The position numbers and the translations under genes were made by a program. Positions 34,989 through 44,145 of a stretch of DNA of 64,000 nucleotides are shown piece by piece. Source of the stretch: Fodinibius salicampi (GTDB taxonomy: Bacteria > Bacteroidota > Rhodothermia > Balneolales > Balneolaceae); NCBI RefSeq assembly GCF_039545095.1, contig NZ_BAABRS010000001.1, positions 1,054,001-1,118,000 on the forward strand, in the 5' to 3' direction. Below the pieces are notes generated by a model. That model searched no databases, was not told where the DNA came from, and worked only from the letters and a program-made list of their open reading frames with translations. Within the stretch, counting starts at the first letter, position 1, and each line of letters starts with the position of its first letter.

Positions 34989-35059
34989 AACCAAAATAGT
35001 TTAAATATTCAATTTTTAACCAAAGTAGTTATATAATGTATTTTTAAACCAATACAGTT
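34989..35059. repeat. Three 13-bp direct repeats at an exact 29-bp period (candidate operator)
   Basis: AACCAAAATAGTT (34989-35001), AACCAAAGTAGTT (35018-35030) and AACCAATACAGTT (35047-35059) start exactly 29 bases apart. They lie 31-101 bases upstream of the satD start in AT-rich DNA. Each is a partial palindrome (AAC...GTT). They resemble binding sites for a regulator acting cooperatively; SatD itself has a C-terminal helix-turn-helix. Confidence 0.7.
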
Positions 35060-35259
35060 ACTCATAAGATTGGATTATCCTCTCATCTCTTAAAAGATTG
35101 CTAAAACCAATGAATAGAAAGAAATAATTTTCAACTACATATATGGATCTGATACAAAATCAGCTTCCCAAATAAAAGGAAGTTATCTCCTCGTACGGGC
35201 ATGATTTATATTTTATTAAGAGCGTTAAATAAACGATCTTAGATTCTGCATTTAACAAA

Positions 35260-35346
35260 ATGCTTGCTATTTTATGTCTGGCAATTATTATCGGGATCAC
35301 TATCTATATATTTAAAGGTCTAATCTTTTTTGAGCTAATTAATTGA
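35260..35346 (+). CDS. Possible 28-aa single-helix membrane peptide upstream of UPF0182
   Basis: A 28-codon open frame from ATG 35260 encodes a strongly hydrophobic peptide (MLAILCLAIIIGITIYIFKG) ending LIFFELIN. Its stop lies two bases before the UPF0182 start codon, so the frames could be coupled. No ribosome-binding site is evident, and AT-rich DNA easily yields such frames. It could be a real small protein or a chance frame. Confidence 0.35.
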   Translation: MLAILCLAIIIGITIYIFKGLIFFELIN

Positions 35347-35348
35347 TT

Positions 35349-38072
35349 ATGAATCGTCTTTTCAATTCTTCAGGATCTGTTTTTCGTATCGCATTTATTT
35401 TTCTACTGGGTCTAATTCTTCTGGGGGCTCTTTCCGACTGGATTATAGAATGGCTCTGGCTCGATAACCTGGGCTATGATGAGGTCTTCTGGACCATTAA
35501 GATAACCCAGGCCCTCCTCCTTTTATCAGCTCTCGTGGTTTCACTGGCTTATGTTTTACCCAATATGAAAGCACTGGGACAAAAAATCGGAACGATGAGT
35601 TTCGGCAACTCTCCCCTGGCCCAACTGAATCTGGATCAGATTAGTACCCAAAAGATCAAGCGTCTTTTTATGGGGATTGGAGGGGCGATTAGCCTGTTTT
35701 TTTCGCTGGCTTTTTTCATGCGATGGGATACCTACTTCCGCTTCCACTGGAATGAGACGGTAGGTCAGTTGGACCCCATTTTCAGCAACGACATCGGCTT
35801 TTATCTTTTCCGTCTTCCCTTTATCGAACTAATACAAAACAGTCTCACCTCGCTGGTATTTTTTGTTACGCTTATCACCATCATTTTATATATCTATTCA
35901 GGAGCTGTTTCACTCCGATCCAAAAATGAGCTTAGCTTTCATCCCGGGGTTAAGAAGCAAATCAGCATAAACCTGGGGATCTGGTTCCTGCTGCTATCAT
36001 GGGGATACTACCTGGAGCGGTACAATCTGCTGTACAATGATACAGGAGCTGTCTATGGCATGAGTTATGTAGACCTCAATGTAAATCTGCCCATTTTATG
36101 GATCGTAAGCATTCTCTGTTTTCTATTAGCTGCCCTGTCCTTTTACCAGCTGTACAAAAATCGCTTTAAATGGCTTGCCATAGGCGGTGTTATTACCCTT
36201 TTAATTGGCGGTGTTGGATTGAATATGCTTCCGGGTGCAATACAAAGTTTCGTTGTAAATCCCAGTGAATTACAGCTGGAAACGCCTTACATAGAAAACA
36301 GTATAGAACAGACACGCAAGGCGTATGCCCTCGATAAAATGCAAACACGTGAATATAGCGCACAGCCCGCCGAGGAAATGTCGTGGTCTACGGTGGAAGA
36401 AAATGAAGAAACTATAGAGAATATTCGACTTTGGGATCCTCGCCTGCTAATTCAGACATACCGGCAACTTCAGGAAATCCGGTTGTATTATCAGTTTTAT
36501 AATGTAGATGTAGATCGCTACCACACAGATGAGGGCTACCTGCAGATGATGGTCGCAGCACGAGAACTTTCCGAAGAAATGCCCCAGGGATCCGATACTT
36601 GGGTGAATCGAAGACTACAGTATACTCATGGATATGGAATGGTTATGAGTCCCGTTGCTCAGGAAGGCTCTCAGGGAGACCCCCGCATGGTCATTAAAGA
36701 TATCCCTCCCAAAAGCGAGATTGGGCTGGAAGTTGAAAACCCGGCTATTTATTACGGGGAGCACAACGACGATTACAAGATCGTCAATACCAATGTACAA
36801 GAGCTCGACTATCCCCAGGGAGATCAAAATGTTTATACAAATTACCAGGGAACCAGTGGGGTCTCCATTAATAACATTTTTGAGCGGCTACTCTTTGCCT
36901 GGAATTTTGGGGATATGAATATCCTATTGACAGACTATATAAATGAGGATAGCAAAATTATTTTTTGGAAGCGTATACAGGAGCGAGTACAACGTATTGC
37001 TCCCTTCCTGAGGCTCGAAGACGACCCCTACCTGGTACTGGAAAACGGACAACTGTACTGGATACAAGATGCCTATACCACTTCGCCTGATTATCCCTAT
37101 GCCGAGCCGTTCAATAATCAGTACAACTATATTCGAAATTCCGTAAAAGTGGTGGTGGATGCCTATGACGGTACCGTGGACTTTTATGTATCCGATGAGG
37201 AAGATCCGGTTTTAAAAGTATATCGTGATATCTTTCCCGATATGTTTCAACCCTTGGATGCAATGCCTGAAGGACTTAAAGAACATATTAGATATCCGAT
37301 ACATCTCTTTGAGGCGCAAATGGATAAGTACAATAAATATCACATGACTGACCCCCAGGTATTTTATAACAATGAAGACTTGTGGACCCGTCCCAACGAA
37401 AAATACGGGGGGCAATCTATCACTATGGAACCTTACTATGTGCTCACTAAACTGCCGGGACAAGAAGAACTACAATACCTGCTTATCAGTCCTCTTACTC
37501 CCAGCAACCGGGATAACATGATTGGCTGGATGGCCGCCAATTCGGACGTACCTAACTATGGTGAAGTCACCGTGTTCGAACTCCCGAAGGATCGGCTCAT
37601 ATTAGGTCCTGCACAGATTGAAGCACGTATTGATCAGGATACTGAAATATCGCGCCAATTAGCCCTTTGGGATCAGCGCGGCTCGCGGGTTATTCGAGGC
37701 AACCTGATGATTATTCCAATACAGGATTCCTTTCTTTATGTTGAACCGGTTTTCTTAATAGCCGAAGGGGTTGACATACCACAGCTACAGCGTGTTATTG
37801 CCACCTCCGGCGAAAAAATTGCCATGCAGCCTACCCTATGGCAGTCAATCGAAGCCCTGTATGGCCAACGTCGTCGCATTGCTGCTCCATCCGATACTAC
37901 AGCAGCTCCTGTTCCCCAAGCAGTGGAACAGATGCCTGCAGAAGGAGAGGAAAACTATCGGGAACTGCGTAATTTGTGGCAGGAAGCTCACGAGGCCCTG
38001 CAAGATGGCGACTGGACTCTGTTTGGAGAGAAAATGGATGAAATTAACAACCTGATAGAGAATGATTCCTGA
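35349..38072 (+). CDS. UPF0182 family membrane protein
   Basis: This is a 907 aa protein with seven membrane helices in the first 320 residues and a large exported domain of about 550 residues. Family marks include DWIIEWLWLDNLGYDEVFW near the N-terminus, LWDPRLLIQTYRQLQEIRLYY, and GSRVIRGNLMIIPIQDSFLYVEP toward the C-terminus. The C-terminal tail is acidic with Pro/Gln. Its biochemical role is unknown. ATG 35349 is preferred to the in-frame TTG two codons upstream. It is convergent with the kinase gene, with 9 bases between stops. Confidence 0.93.
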   Translation: MNRLFNSSGSVFRIAFIFLLGLILLGALSDWIIEWLWLDNLGYDEVFWTIKITQALLLLSALVVSLAYVLPNMKALGQKIGTMSFGNSPLAQLNLDQISTQKIKRLFMGIGGAISLFFSLAFFMRWDTYFRFHWNETVGQLDPIFSNDIGFYLFRLPFIELIQNSLTSLVFFVTLITIILYIYSGAVSLRSKNELSFHPGVKKQISINLGIWFLLLSWGYYLERYNLLYNDTGAVYGMSYVDLNVNLPILWIVSILCFLLAALSFYQLYKNRFKWLAIGGVITLLIGGVGLNMLPGAIQSFVVNPSELQLETPYIENSIEQTRKAYALDKMQTREYSAQPAEEMSWSTVEENEETIENIRLWDPRLLIQTYRQLQEIRLYYQFYNVDVDRYHTDEGYLQMMVAARELSEEMPQGSDTWVNRRLQYTHGYGMVMSPVAQEGSQGDPRMVIKDIPPKSEIGLEVENPAIYYGEHNDDYKIVNTNVQELDYPQGDQNVYTNYQGTSGVSINNIFERLLFAWNFGDMNILLTDYINEDSKIIFWKRIQERVQRIAPFLRLEDDPYLVLENGQLYWIQDAYTTSPDYPYAEPFNNQYNYIRNSVKVVVDAYDGTVDFYVSDEEDPVLKVYRDIFPDMFQPLDAMPEGLKEHIRYPIHLFEAQMDKYNKYHMTDPQVFYNNEDLWTRPNEKYGGQSITMEPYYVLTKLPGQEELQYLLISPLTPSNRDNMIGWMAANSDVPNYGEVTVFELPKDRLILGPAQIEARIDQDTEISRQLALWDQRGSRVIRGNLMIIPIQDSFLYVEPVFLIAEGVDIPQLQRVIATSGEKIAMQPTLWQSIEALYGQRRRIAAPSDTTAAPVPQAVEQMPAEGEENYRELRNLWQEAHEALQDGDWTLFGEKMDEINNLIENDS

Positions 38073-38081
38073 TGACCAAGA

Positions 38082-40538
38082 TTAGTCTTCCAGGTAAAAT
38101 TGCATTTGGAAATGAGTTCCCGAATTTTCAGGGATATAAGATATCTGTCCCTGTAATTGTTCAGATAACGTATTAATAAGCTGTATACCCAACGACTTGG
38201 GATTTTTAATACTGGTATCTTCCGGCATCCCTATGCCATCATCTTTAACATTAAGGGTTACCATTTCCTCTTTTTCCTGAACGGAAATCCAAATATTTCC
38301 GTCTGGTTTTTCCTTAAAGGCGTGCTTATAGGCATTGGTAATGAGCTCATTAAGTATCAAACCACATGGAATGGCTTGATTAACCGTAAGGTCCACGGGG
38401 TCGGCATCAATATGGACGTCTACCTTCGTAGTATCGGTATGCATGGAGGAAACAACAACTTTAAGCAATTGCTCAACATAGGTGTCAAATGAAATTTGAG
38501 AGAGATCCTCGCGCTGATAGAGCTTTTCATGAATCAAAGCTATAGAATTAATGCGCATTTGACTCTCTTTTAGTACTTCTACAGCCTCTTCCGAAGTGGT
38601 ATTATAGGCCTGCAATTCAAGCAACCCGGTAATAACGGCCAGATTATTTTTAACCCGGTGATGGATTTCGGCCAAAAGAACCTCTTTCTCTTTCAGGGAT
38701 TCCTTAATCTTATTTTCTGCTTGTTTGTTTTCCGTCACATCCACGTATAGTCCATAAATCGCGATCGTCTCGTTCTGTACCTTCACAGGCACCCCATAAA
38801 TCAAAACATCGACAACACTCCCATCTTTACAACGTCTCTTCCCCGAGGTCTGTGCCGTATTCCCATTATATATCCTCTTAGATACTTCATAGGCATCACT
38901 TTTAGCATCCTCCGGTACAATAACTTCATCAATATTTTTACCCTTAATTTCCTCTGTGGTGAAGCCAAATACATTGGTAAAGGATTCATTCACAAACTGT
39001 AGTTCCTGATCCTCATTCATAAACGCAATGCCGATAGGAGCATTCTGAAAAAGCTGCCGAAATTTTTCCTCGCTCCGACGTATTTTCTCTTCGGCTTCGT
39101 ATCGCTCACTGATATCACGGGCAATGGTGATAACAACATCATCTCCAAAATATTTTCCGGGATTAGCGACGACTTCTTTTGGGAAAATTTCACCATTTTT
39201 TCTTTGTCCCCACCACTCAAAACTCTGCGGAGATCCATTCAGGGCCTTTTGAATAAGCTGATGAGTATCCTCAATATCTACCTTATTTTTTGCTGCCAGA
39301 AACTCAGGCGTTTTCCCAATGAAGTAATCACGTTTGTATCCATACATCTCTTCAGCGCCGCGATTGACCTCTAAGAAACACCCTTCTTTATCCTGTATAT
39401 AAATTGCGTCGCTTATAGAATCAAAGAGATCTTTAAAACTCTCCAAGCTCGACCGGTATTGTTTGACAATCTTTTTATTATGTGTGGTATCAACCAGGGT
39501 CCCCACCACTGCAGGCGCTCCGGCATATTTAATTGGAGATCCAAAAATATTTACATGAATTACCTGATCATTCTTTGTGATCCCTCTAAATCCATATTCA
39601 ACCGATTCCTCGACCTGCTGAATTCGATCAGTAACATTTTGCTGCACTTGCTTCAGGTCATCCGGATGAGCCAAGTCAGTAATACTATATTTATTTTCAA
39701 CTTCTTCTTTTGCGTAGCCAAAAATCTCGGCAAAACGGGGATTTACATAGCGGAATACCCCATCCTGTATCAAAAAGATACCTACCAATGACTCTTCAGA
39801 AAGAGCCCTGAACAAATTTTGAGACTCTCTTTTTTCCGTAATATCTGCGATCAGTGCACGGGCAGAACGCAGACTCCCATATTCATCATACAGTAACGAG
39901 TTATACCATTTATAATAGCGTACCTGTCCCCCTTTCGTACGTATCCTACTTTCTATTGTATATTGGGCTTGCTGATCCTTTATATTATTTTTGCATTTTT
40001 CTTTCCAGTCAACAAATGTATTTTCAGGCAGGATATCCTCCAAAAAAGCTTTTTCTCCTTTGGCTTCCTCTTCTTTCCATCCTAAAAGTTCTTCTGCCTG
40101 TTCGGACCAGTAGTTAATCCTATAATTGACATCCCATCCTATTTCAGCAAGGGGAAAATTAGCCTTATGGGCTTCCAACTTGGGATATTGGTTTGGGTCG
40201 CTTTCCTGGTGGTTGATTTGTTCCGATATATCATGGGCAACTGCGAACTTTGCCAGTTGACCTTCAAAATTAAACTGATGGTAGGTCAGCTGTACAAAAA
40301 ATTCTTCTCCTATTTTACTTCTGTGAATCCAAATCGAATTATTTTCATTAAGATCATTTATTATCTCCCTATGGGTTGATCTCTCTCCTAGATCATAAAA
40401 GTTCATCCCACACAATTCATCATAGGCATATCCGTATTTTTTCAAAACAGCCTCATTAACATCTAAAATGTCGTGGGAGCAATCATCCAAAATAAACAGT
40501 AGCTGGTTCGATAGGTAGGAAGAATTTTTCTGATGCAT
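38082..40538 (-). CDS. Multi-PAS sensor histidine kinase, HisKA_2 type
   Basis: This 818 aa cytosolic kinase has no membrane segments. At least five PAS domains are recognisable from repeated FRYVNPRFAEIFGYAKEEVE-, CFLEVNRGAEEMYGYKRDYF- and LQFVNESFTNVFGFTTEEIK-like blocks. The dimerisation/phosphotransfer domain is HisKA_2 (LLAEIHHRVKNNLAVITGLL), with the histidine in IHHRV. The ATPase domain has PCGLILNELITNAYKHAF and VKDDGIGMP. HisKA_2 kinases often signal in general stress or light/redox responses. No response regulator is adjacent, so the partner is elsewhere. Confidence 0.93.
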   Translation of the reverse strand: MHQKNSSYLSNQLLFILDDCSHDILDVNEAVLKKYGYAYDELCGMNFYDLGERSTHREIINDLNENNSIWIHRSKIGEEFFVQLTYHQFNFEGQLAKFAVAHDISEQINHQESDPNQYPKLEAHKANFPLAEIGWDVNYRINYWSEQAEELLGWKEEEAKGEKAFLEDILPENTFVDWKEKCKNNIKDQQAQYTIESRIRTKGGQVRYYKWYNSLLYDEYGSLRSARALIADITEKRESQNLFRALSEESLVGIFLIQDGVFRYVNPRFAEIFGYAKEEVENKYSITDLAHPDDLKQVQQNVTDRIQQVEESVEYGFRGITKNDQVIHVNIFGSPIKYAGAPAVVGTLVDTTHNKKIVKQYRSSLESFKDLFDSISDAIYIQDKEGCFLEVNRGAEEMYGYKRDYFIGKTPEFLAAKNKVDIEDTHQLIQKALNGSPQSFEWWGQRKNGEIFPKEVVANPGKYFGDDVVITIARDISERYEAEEKIRRSEEKFRQLFQNAPIGIAFMNEDQELQFVNESFTNVFGFTTEEIKGKNIDEVIVPEDAKSDAYEVSKRIYNGNTAQTSGKRRCKDGSVVDVLIYGVPVKVQNETIAIYGLYVDVTENKQAENKIKESLKEKEVLLAEIHHRVKNNLAVITGLLELQAYNTTSEEAVEVLKESQMRINSIALIHEKLYQREDLSQISFDTYVEQLLKVVVSSMHTDTTKVDVHIDADPVDLTVNQAIPCGLILNELITNAYKHAFKEKPDGNIWISVQEKEEMVTLNVKDDGIGMPEDTSIKNPKSLGIQLINTLSEQLQGQISYIPENSGTHFQMQFYLED

Positions 40539-40701
40539 TAAAAGTAAATAAAGTTAATGATTTTATACTTTCAGCGAGTTCTAATATATCGTGATCTGCC
40601 AAAAAATAAAGAAAAAAATAGCCTGTCCCTCTTTTCTAATTTTTATATCTTTAAGGGCTTAATTACAGAAATAAATCTTTAATAGCATATTAACCTGCCG
40701 A

Positions 40702-42642
40702 ATGGCTGACCAAATTACGATTACTTTACCCGACGGAACACAGAAGCAATATCCCAAGGGTATAACCGGACGTGAAATTTCGGAATCTATCTCTATGGGA
40801 TTAGCACGGGAAGCACTGAGTATTACACTCGACGATGAAATATTGGATTTAGATCGTCCGATTGAAGAAAGCGGGAATATTACCATTAATACCTGGGATA
40901 GTGAAGACGGTCAGTACACCTTTTGGCACTCATCAGCTCACCTCCTGGCCGAAGCTATTCAGGAACTTTATCCCAATACCAAGTTTGGAATTGGTCCACC
41001 AGTTGAAAACGGCTTTTATTATGATATTGATTTTGGAGACCAAACCATAGGACAGGACGATCTCGATGAGATCGAAGATATGATGATTGAACTGGCCCGT
41101 AAGAAATCGGAGTTCAACCGAAGAAAAGTTTCCAAACAAGAAGCTCTTAATTTTTATAAAGAACAGGATAACGAATATAAGGTAGATCTTATAGAAGATC
41201 TGGAAGATGGTGAAATCACCTTTTATACTCAGGGCGAATTTACTGATCTTTGCCGTGGGCCGCATATTCCGAATACGGGTCGTATTAAGGCGGTTAAGCT
41301 AACCGGACTGGCCGGTGCATACTGGCGTGGAGATAATGAAAGTGAACAGCTTACCCGTATTTATGGTATTAGCTTTCCAAAGCAAAAGTTACTGAAGAAA
41401 TATCTTAAACGAGTTGAGGAGGCCAAGAAACGAGATCATAAAAAGCTTGGCAAAGAGCTGGAACTCTATATGATCGACTCGATGATCGGCCAAGGATTAC
41501 CGGTTTGGTTGCCCAATGGAACGGTAATACGCCGGGAACTGGAGGCCTTTTTAAGAGAGGAGCAGAAAAAAAGAGGATACAAGGAAGTTATCACACCTCA
41601 TATTGGGAATCTGGAATTGTACCGTACCTCCGGACATTATCCCTATTACCGGGAATCACAGTACAATCCTATCCAGGTCGAAGATGAGGAATACCTGCTT
41701 AAACCGATGAATTGTCCGCACCATCATCGTATCTACTCGAATAAAATGCATAGCTATCGTGATCTGCCACTTCGACTGGCAGAGTTCGGAAACGTGTATC
41801 GGTTTGAGCAATCCGGGGAGTTGAGTGGTATGTCTAGAGTCCGCGGTTTCACCCAGGATGATGCTCATATTTATTGCACACACGATCAGCTTAAAGATGA
41901 AATCAAAAACTGTTTGGAACTTACTGAGCTCGTTTTTGGTATCTTTGATATGCCGGTGGATATCCGATTGTCTTTCCGTGATGATAATGAAGAAAAATAC
42001 GGGGGCAAGACAGAATTCTGGGACCGGGCCGAACAAGAAATAAGAGAAGTGGCCGATGAAGAAGAACTCGACTACACCATCGGTCGCGGTGAGGCCAGCT
42101 TTTATGGACCTAAGATTGACTTTATTATCCGTGATGCTATTGGACGAAAATGGCAGCTGGGAACCATCCAAGTTGACTATGTAATGCCCGAACGATTTGA
42201 TTTGAATTATGTAGGATCCGACAATCAGAAACACCGTCCGGTAATAATTCACAGAGCTCCTTTTGGTTCCATGGAGCGGTTCACCAGCATTCTAATAGAA
42301 CACTTTGCCGGAGATTTCCCTGTTTGGTTGGCACCAACACAGGTTGAAATAATTCCCGTATCCGATGATTCTAACAATTATGCTTATAAATGTGCTTCAA
42401 CACTTGCAGAAAATGACGTTCGTGTTGAAGTAGATGACCGAAGTGAAAAAGTCGGAGGAAAAATTCGTGATGCTGAAACGAGCAAGATTCCATATATGTT
42501 AATAGTAGGTAGTGATGAAGAGTCGGAAGGAACTGTTTCGGTTCGCCGGCATAAAGAAGGTGATATTGGAACTTTTGATTTTTCTGATTTTATTTCTAAT
42601 CTCACTGATGAGATTAAAAATAAAGAACTACCACAACACTAA
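40702..42642 (+). CDS. thrS: Threonyl-tRNA synthetase
   Basis: This is a 646 aa class II synthetase with an N-terminal TGS domain (ITITLPDGTQKQYPKG), an editing domain with HSSAHLLAEAIQELYP and CRGPHIPNTG, and the catalytic core. Core motifs are MNCPHHHRIYSNKMHSYRDLP (Cys and His zinc ligands), RVRGFTQDDAHIYC, and RAPFGSMERFTSILIEH. The C-terminal anticodon domain ends VRRHKEGDIGTFDF. The gene leads the thrS-infC-rpmI-rplT cluster; only 30 bases separate its stop from the infC start. Confidence 0.98.
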   Translation: MADQITITLPDGTQKQYPKGITGREISESISMGLAREALSITLDDEILDLDRPIEESGNITINTWDSEDGQYTFWHSSAHLLAEAIQELYPNTKFGIGPPVENGFYYDIDFGDQTIGQDDLDEIEDMMIELARKKSEFNRRKVSKQEALNFYKEQDNEYKVDLIEDLEDGEITFYTQGEFTDLCRGPHIPNTGRIKAVKLTGLAGAYWRGDNESEQLTRIYGISFPKQKLLKKYLKRVEEAKKRDHKKLGKELELYMIDSMIGQGLPVWLPNGTVIRRELEAFLREEQKKRGYKEVITPHIGNLELYRTSGHYPYYRESQYNPIQVEDEEYLLKPMNCPHHHRIYSNKMHSYRDLPLRLAEFGNVYRFEQSGELSGMSRVRGFTQDDAHIYCTHDQLKDEIKNCLELTELVFGIFDMPVDIRLSFRDDNEEKYGGKTEFWDRAEQEIREVADEEELDYTIGRGEASFYGPKIDFIIRDAIGRKWQLGTIQVDYVMPERFDLNYVGSDNQKHRPVIIHRAPFGSMERFTSILIEHFAGDFPVWLAPTQVEIIPVSDDSNNYAYKCASTLAENDVRVEVDDRSEKVGGKIRDAETSKIPYMLIVGSDEESEGTVSVRRHKEGDIGTFDFSDFISNLTDEIKNKELPQH

Positions 42643-42672
42643 CTTAATTTTAATAAAACCACAGAGGTTACT

Positions 42673-43233
42673 ATCGCAAGAACCAGACGACGAAGACCAC
42701 GGGGCAACGAAGACCGCCCTAATGCTAATGAGGAAATCAGATCATCCAAAGTCAGAGTTATTCATCCCGAAGATGCTGACAAAGAGCACGAGGTTGTACC
42801 TATAGATCGTGCTCGTGAAATAGCTGAATCTTATGGGCTTGATCTTGTTGAAGTGGCACCCAATGCTGAACCACCGGTTTGCAAGGTGCTCGACTTCGGC
42901 AAGTATATGTACAAGAAGAAAAAGAAGGAAAAAGAAGCCAAAAAGAAACAGCATACGGTACAAGTTAAAGAACTCCGGTTTAGACCTAATACCGACGACC
43001 ACGATCTCGAATTCAAAACCCGTCATGCTCGCGGATTTCTTGAAGATGGTGATAAAGTTAAGGCGACCGTTCAATTTCGTGGCCGGGATATGCTCTACAC
43101 TGAACGCGGTAAGGAACTGCTCATGGATTTAGCAGAAGAACTTAACGATATCAGCGAGATTGAAACAAAGCCTAACATGGAAGGTCGCCGAATGATTATG
43201 ATGTTGGCTCCTTCAGGAAAAGGCGGGGCTTAA
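42673..43233 (+). CDS. infC: Translation initiation factor IF-3 (starts at a non-AUG codon)
   Basis: This is a 186 aa protein if started at ATC 42673: the frame is closed by a stop 30 bases upstream and has no ATG, GTG or TTG before the conserved IF-3 N-terminus (SSKVRVIHPEDADKEHEV). AGAGG lies just upstream at good spacing for ATC. IF-3 genes with AUU or AUC starts are known to allow autoregulation by IF-3 itself. The linker is basic (KKKKKEKEAKKK), and the C-domain contains KELRFRPNT, FRGRDMLYTERG and GRRMIMMLAPSGKGGA. It sits in the thrS-infC-rpmI-rplT order. Confidence 0.92.
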   Translation: MARTRRRRPRGNEDRPNANEEIRSSKVRVIHPEDADKEHEVVPIDRAREIAESYGLDLVEVAPNAEPPVCKVLDFGKYMYKKKKKEKEAKKKQHTVQVKELRFRPNTDDHDLEFKTRHARGFLEDGDKVKATVQFRGRDMLYTERGKELLMDLAEELNDISEIETKPNMEGRRMIMMLAPSGKGGA

Positions 43234-43240
43234 TTAAAGT

Positions 43241-43322
43241 AATATCAACGCTTTTGTTGATATTTGGGGATAAAATCTTTTATAATAAATATTCTCAGTA
43301 TAGAGTTTATTCTCTAAACTCT
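43241..43322 (+). promoter_or_regulatory. Structured leader between infC and rpmI
   Basis: Two perfect hairpins lie in the 144-base gap: AATATCAAC (43241-43249) with GTTGATATT (43256-43264), and AGAGTTT (43302-43308) with AAACTCT (43316-43322). A gap with such structure before rpmI-rplT fits the known control of this operon by ribosomal protein L20, though the sequence does not match a family I can name. Confidence 0.45.
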
Positions 43323-43377
43323 TATGCTTATCTTTGAAGCCTTTTAATTCCAAGAAATTCTATACAGGTGTTTCGTT

Positions 43378-43575
43378 ATGCCAAAGATGAAATCTAACAG
43401 TGGAGCGAAAAAACGCTTTAGAAAAACCAGTTCTGGTAAAATTAAGCGTAAAAAGGCTGGAAAAAGCCATATCCTCACTAAGAAACGAAGTAAAAGAAAG
43501 CGTAAACTCGGTAAGACTACTTTGGTCGACAAGACTCAAAAGAAGGATGTCGAACAAATGCTTCCTTACAAATAA
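43378..43575 (+). CDS. rpmI: 50S ribosomal protein L35
   Basis: This is a 65 aa very basic protein with the L35 signature [15 protein letters not shown] near the N-terminus and [17 protein letters not shown] in the middle. It ends VEQMLPYK as usual. It lies between infC and rplT, the standard order. Confidence 0.97.
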   Translation: MPKMKSNSGAKKRFRKTSSGKIKRKKAGKSHILTKKRSKRKRKLGKTTLVDKTQKKDVEQMLPYK

Positions 43576-43623
43576 CGTTTCTATACATTTAAATTAAACA
43601 TTAACACTTAAACATTAGACAAA

Positions 43624-43971
43624 ATGCCACGTTCAAGAAATAAGGTGGCTTCCCGTCGCCGTCGCCGCAAGATTTTAAAACAGGCGAAAGGTTACTGGGG
43701 CAAGCGAAAAAATGTTTATCGTTTTGCGAAAAACGCGGTAGAAAAAGGGATGCTATATCAGTATCGCGACCGTAAAGTTCGTAAACGAGAATTCCGGAAG
43801 CTCTGGATTACACGCATTAATGCTGCTGCCCGACAAAACGGTTCAACCTATTCAAGGCTGATGGGGGCCCTTAACAAGAAAGATATTCAGATCAATCGTA
43901 AGGTATTAGCAGATCTTGCCGTAAATGATCCGGATGCTTTCACTGCTATTGTAGAAGAAGCATCTAATTAA
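43624..43971 (+). CDS. rplT: 50S ribosomal protein L20
   Basis: This is a 115 aa L20 protein. The basic N-terminal arm ([19 protein letters not shown]) and the globular part with [19 protein letters not shown] and [17 protein letters not shown] are diagnostic. L20 binds early 23S rRNA and in other bacteria also represses its own operon. A strong terminator follows 17 bases after the stop. Confidence 0.98.
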   Translation: MPRSRNKVASRRRRRKILKQAKGYWGKRKNVYRFAKNAVEKGMLYQYRDRKVRKREFRKLWITRINAAARQNGSTYSRLMGALNKKDIQINRKVLADLAVNDPDAFTAIVEEASN

Positions 43972-43988
43972 TAGTATTATTCTATATA

Positions 43989-44036
43989 AAAGCCGATCCG
44001 CCAATATTTCTGGATGGATCGGCTTTTTTTATTTTT
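43989..44036 (+). terminator. Rho-independent terminator after rplT
   Basis: AAAGCCGATCC (43989-43999) and GGATCGGCTTT (44016-44026) form an 11-bp stem, followed directly by a long T run. It ends the thrS-infC-rpmI-rplT unit. Confidence 0.92.
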
Positions 44037-44145
44037 AAGGATTAGATAAGTTAGACCTTCCCTGCACACCCTGATATCTTATCCTAATTTGTCTGGTTTG
44101 CATATACACATAAAAGCATATAATTATATCGATTACTGAAATTTC

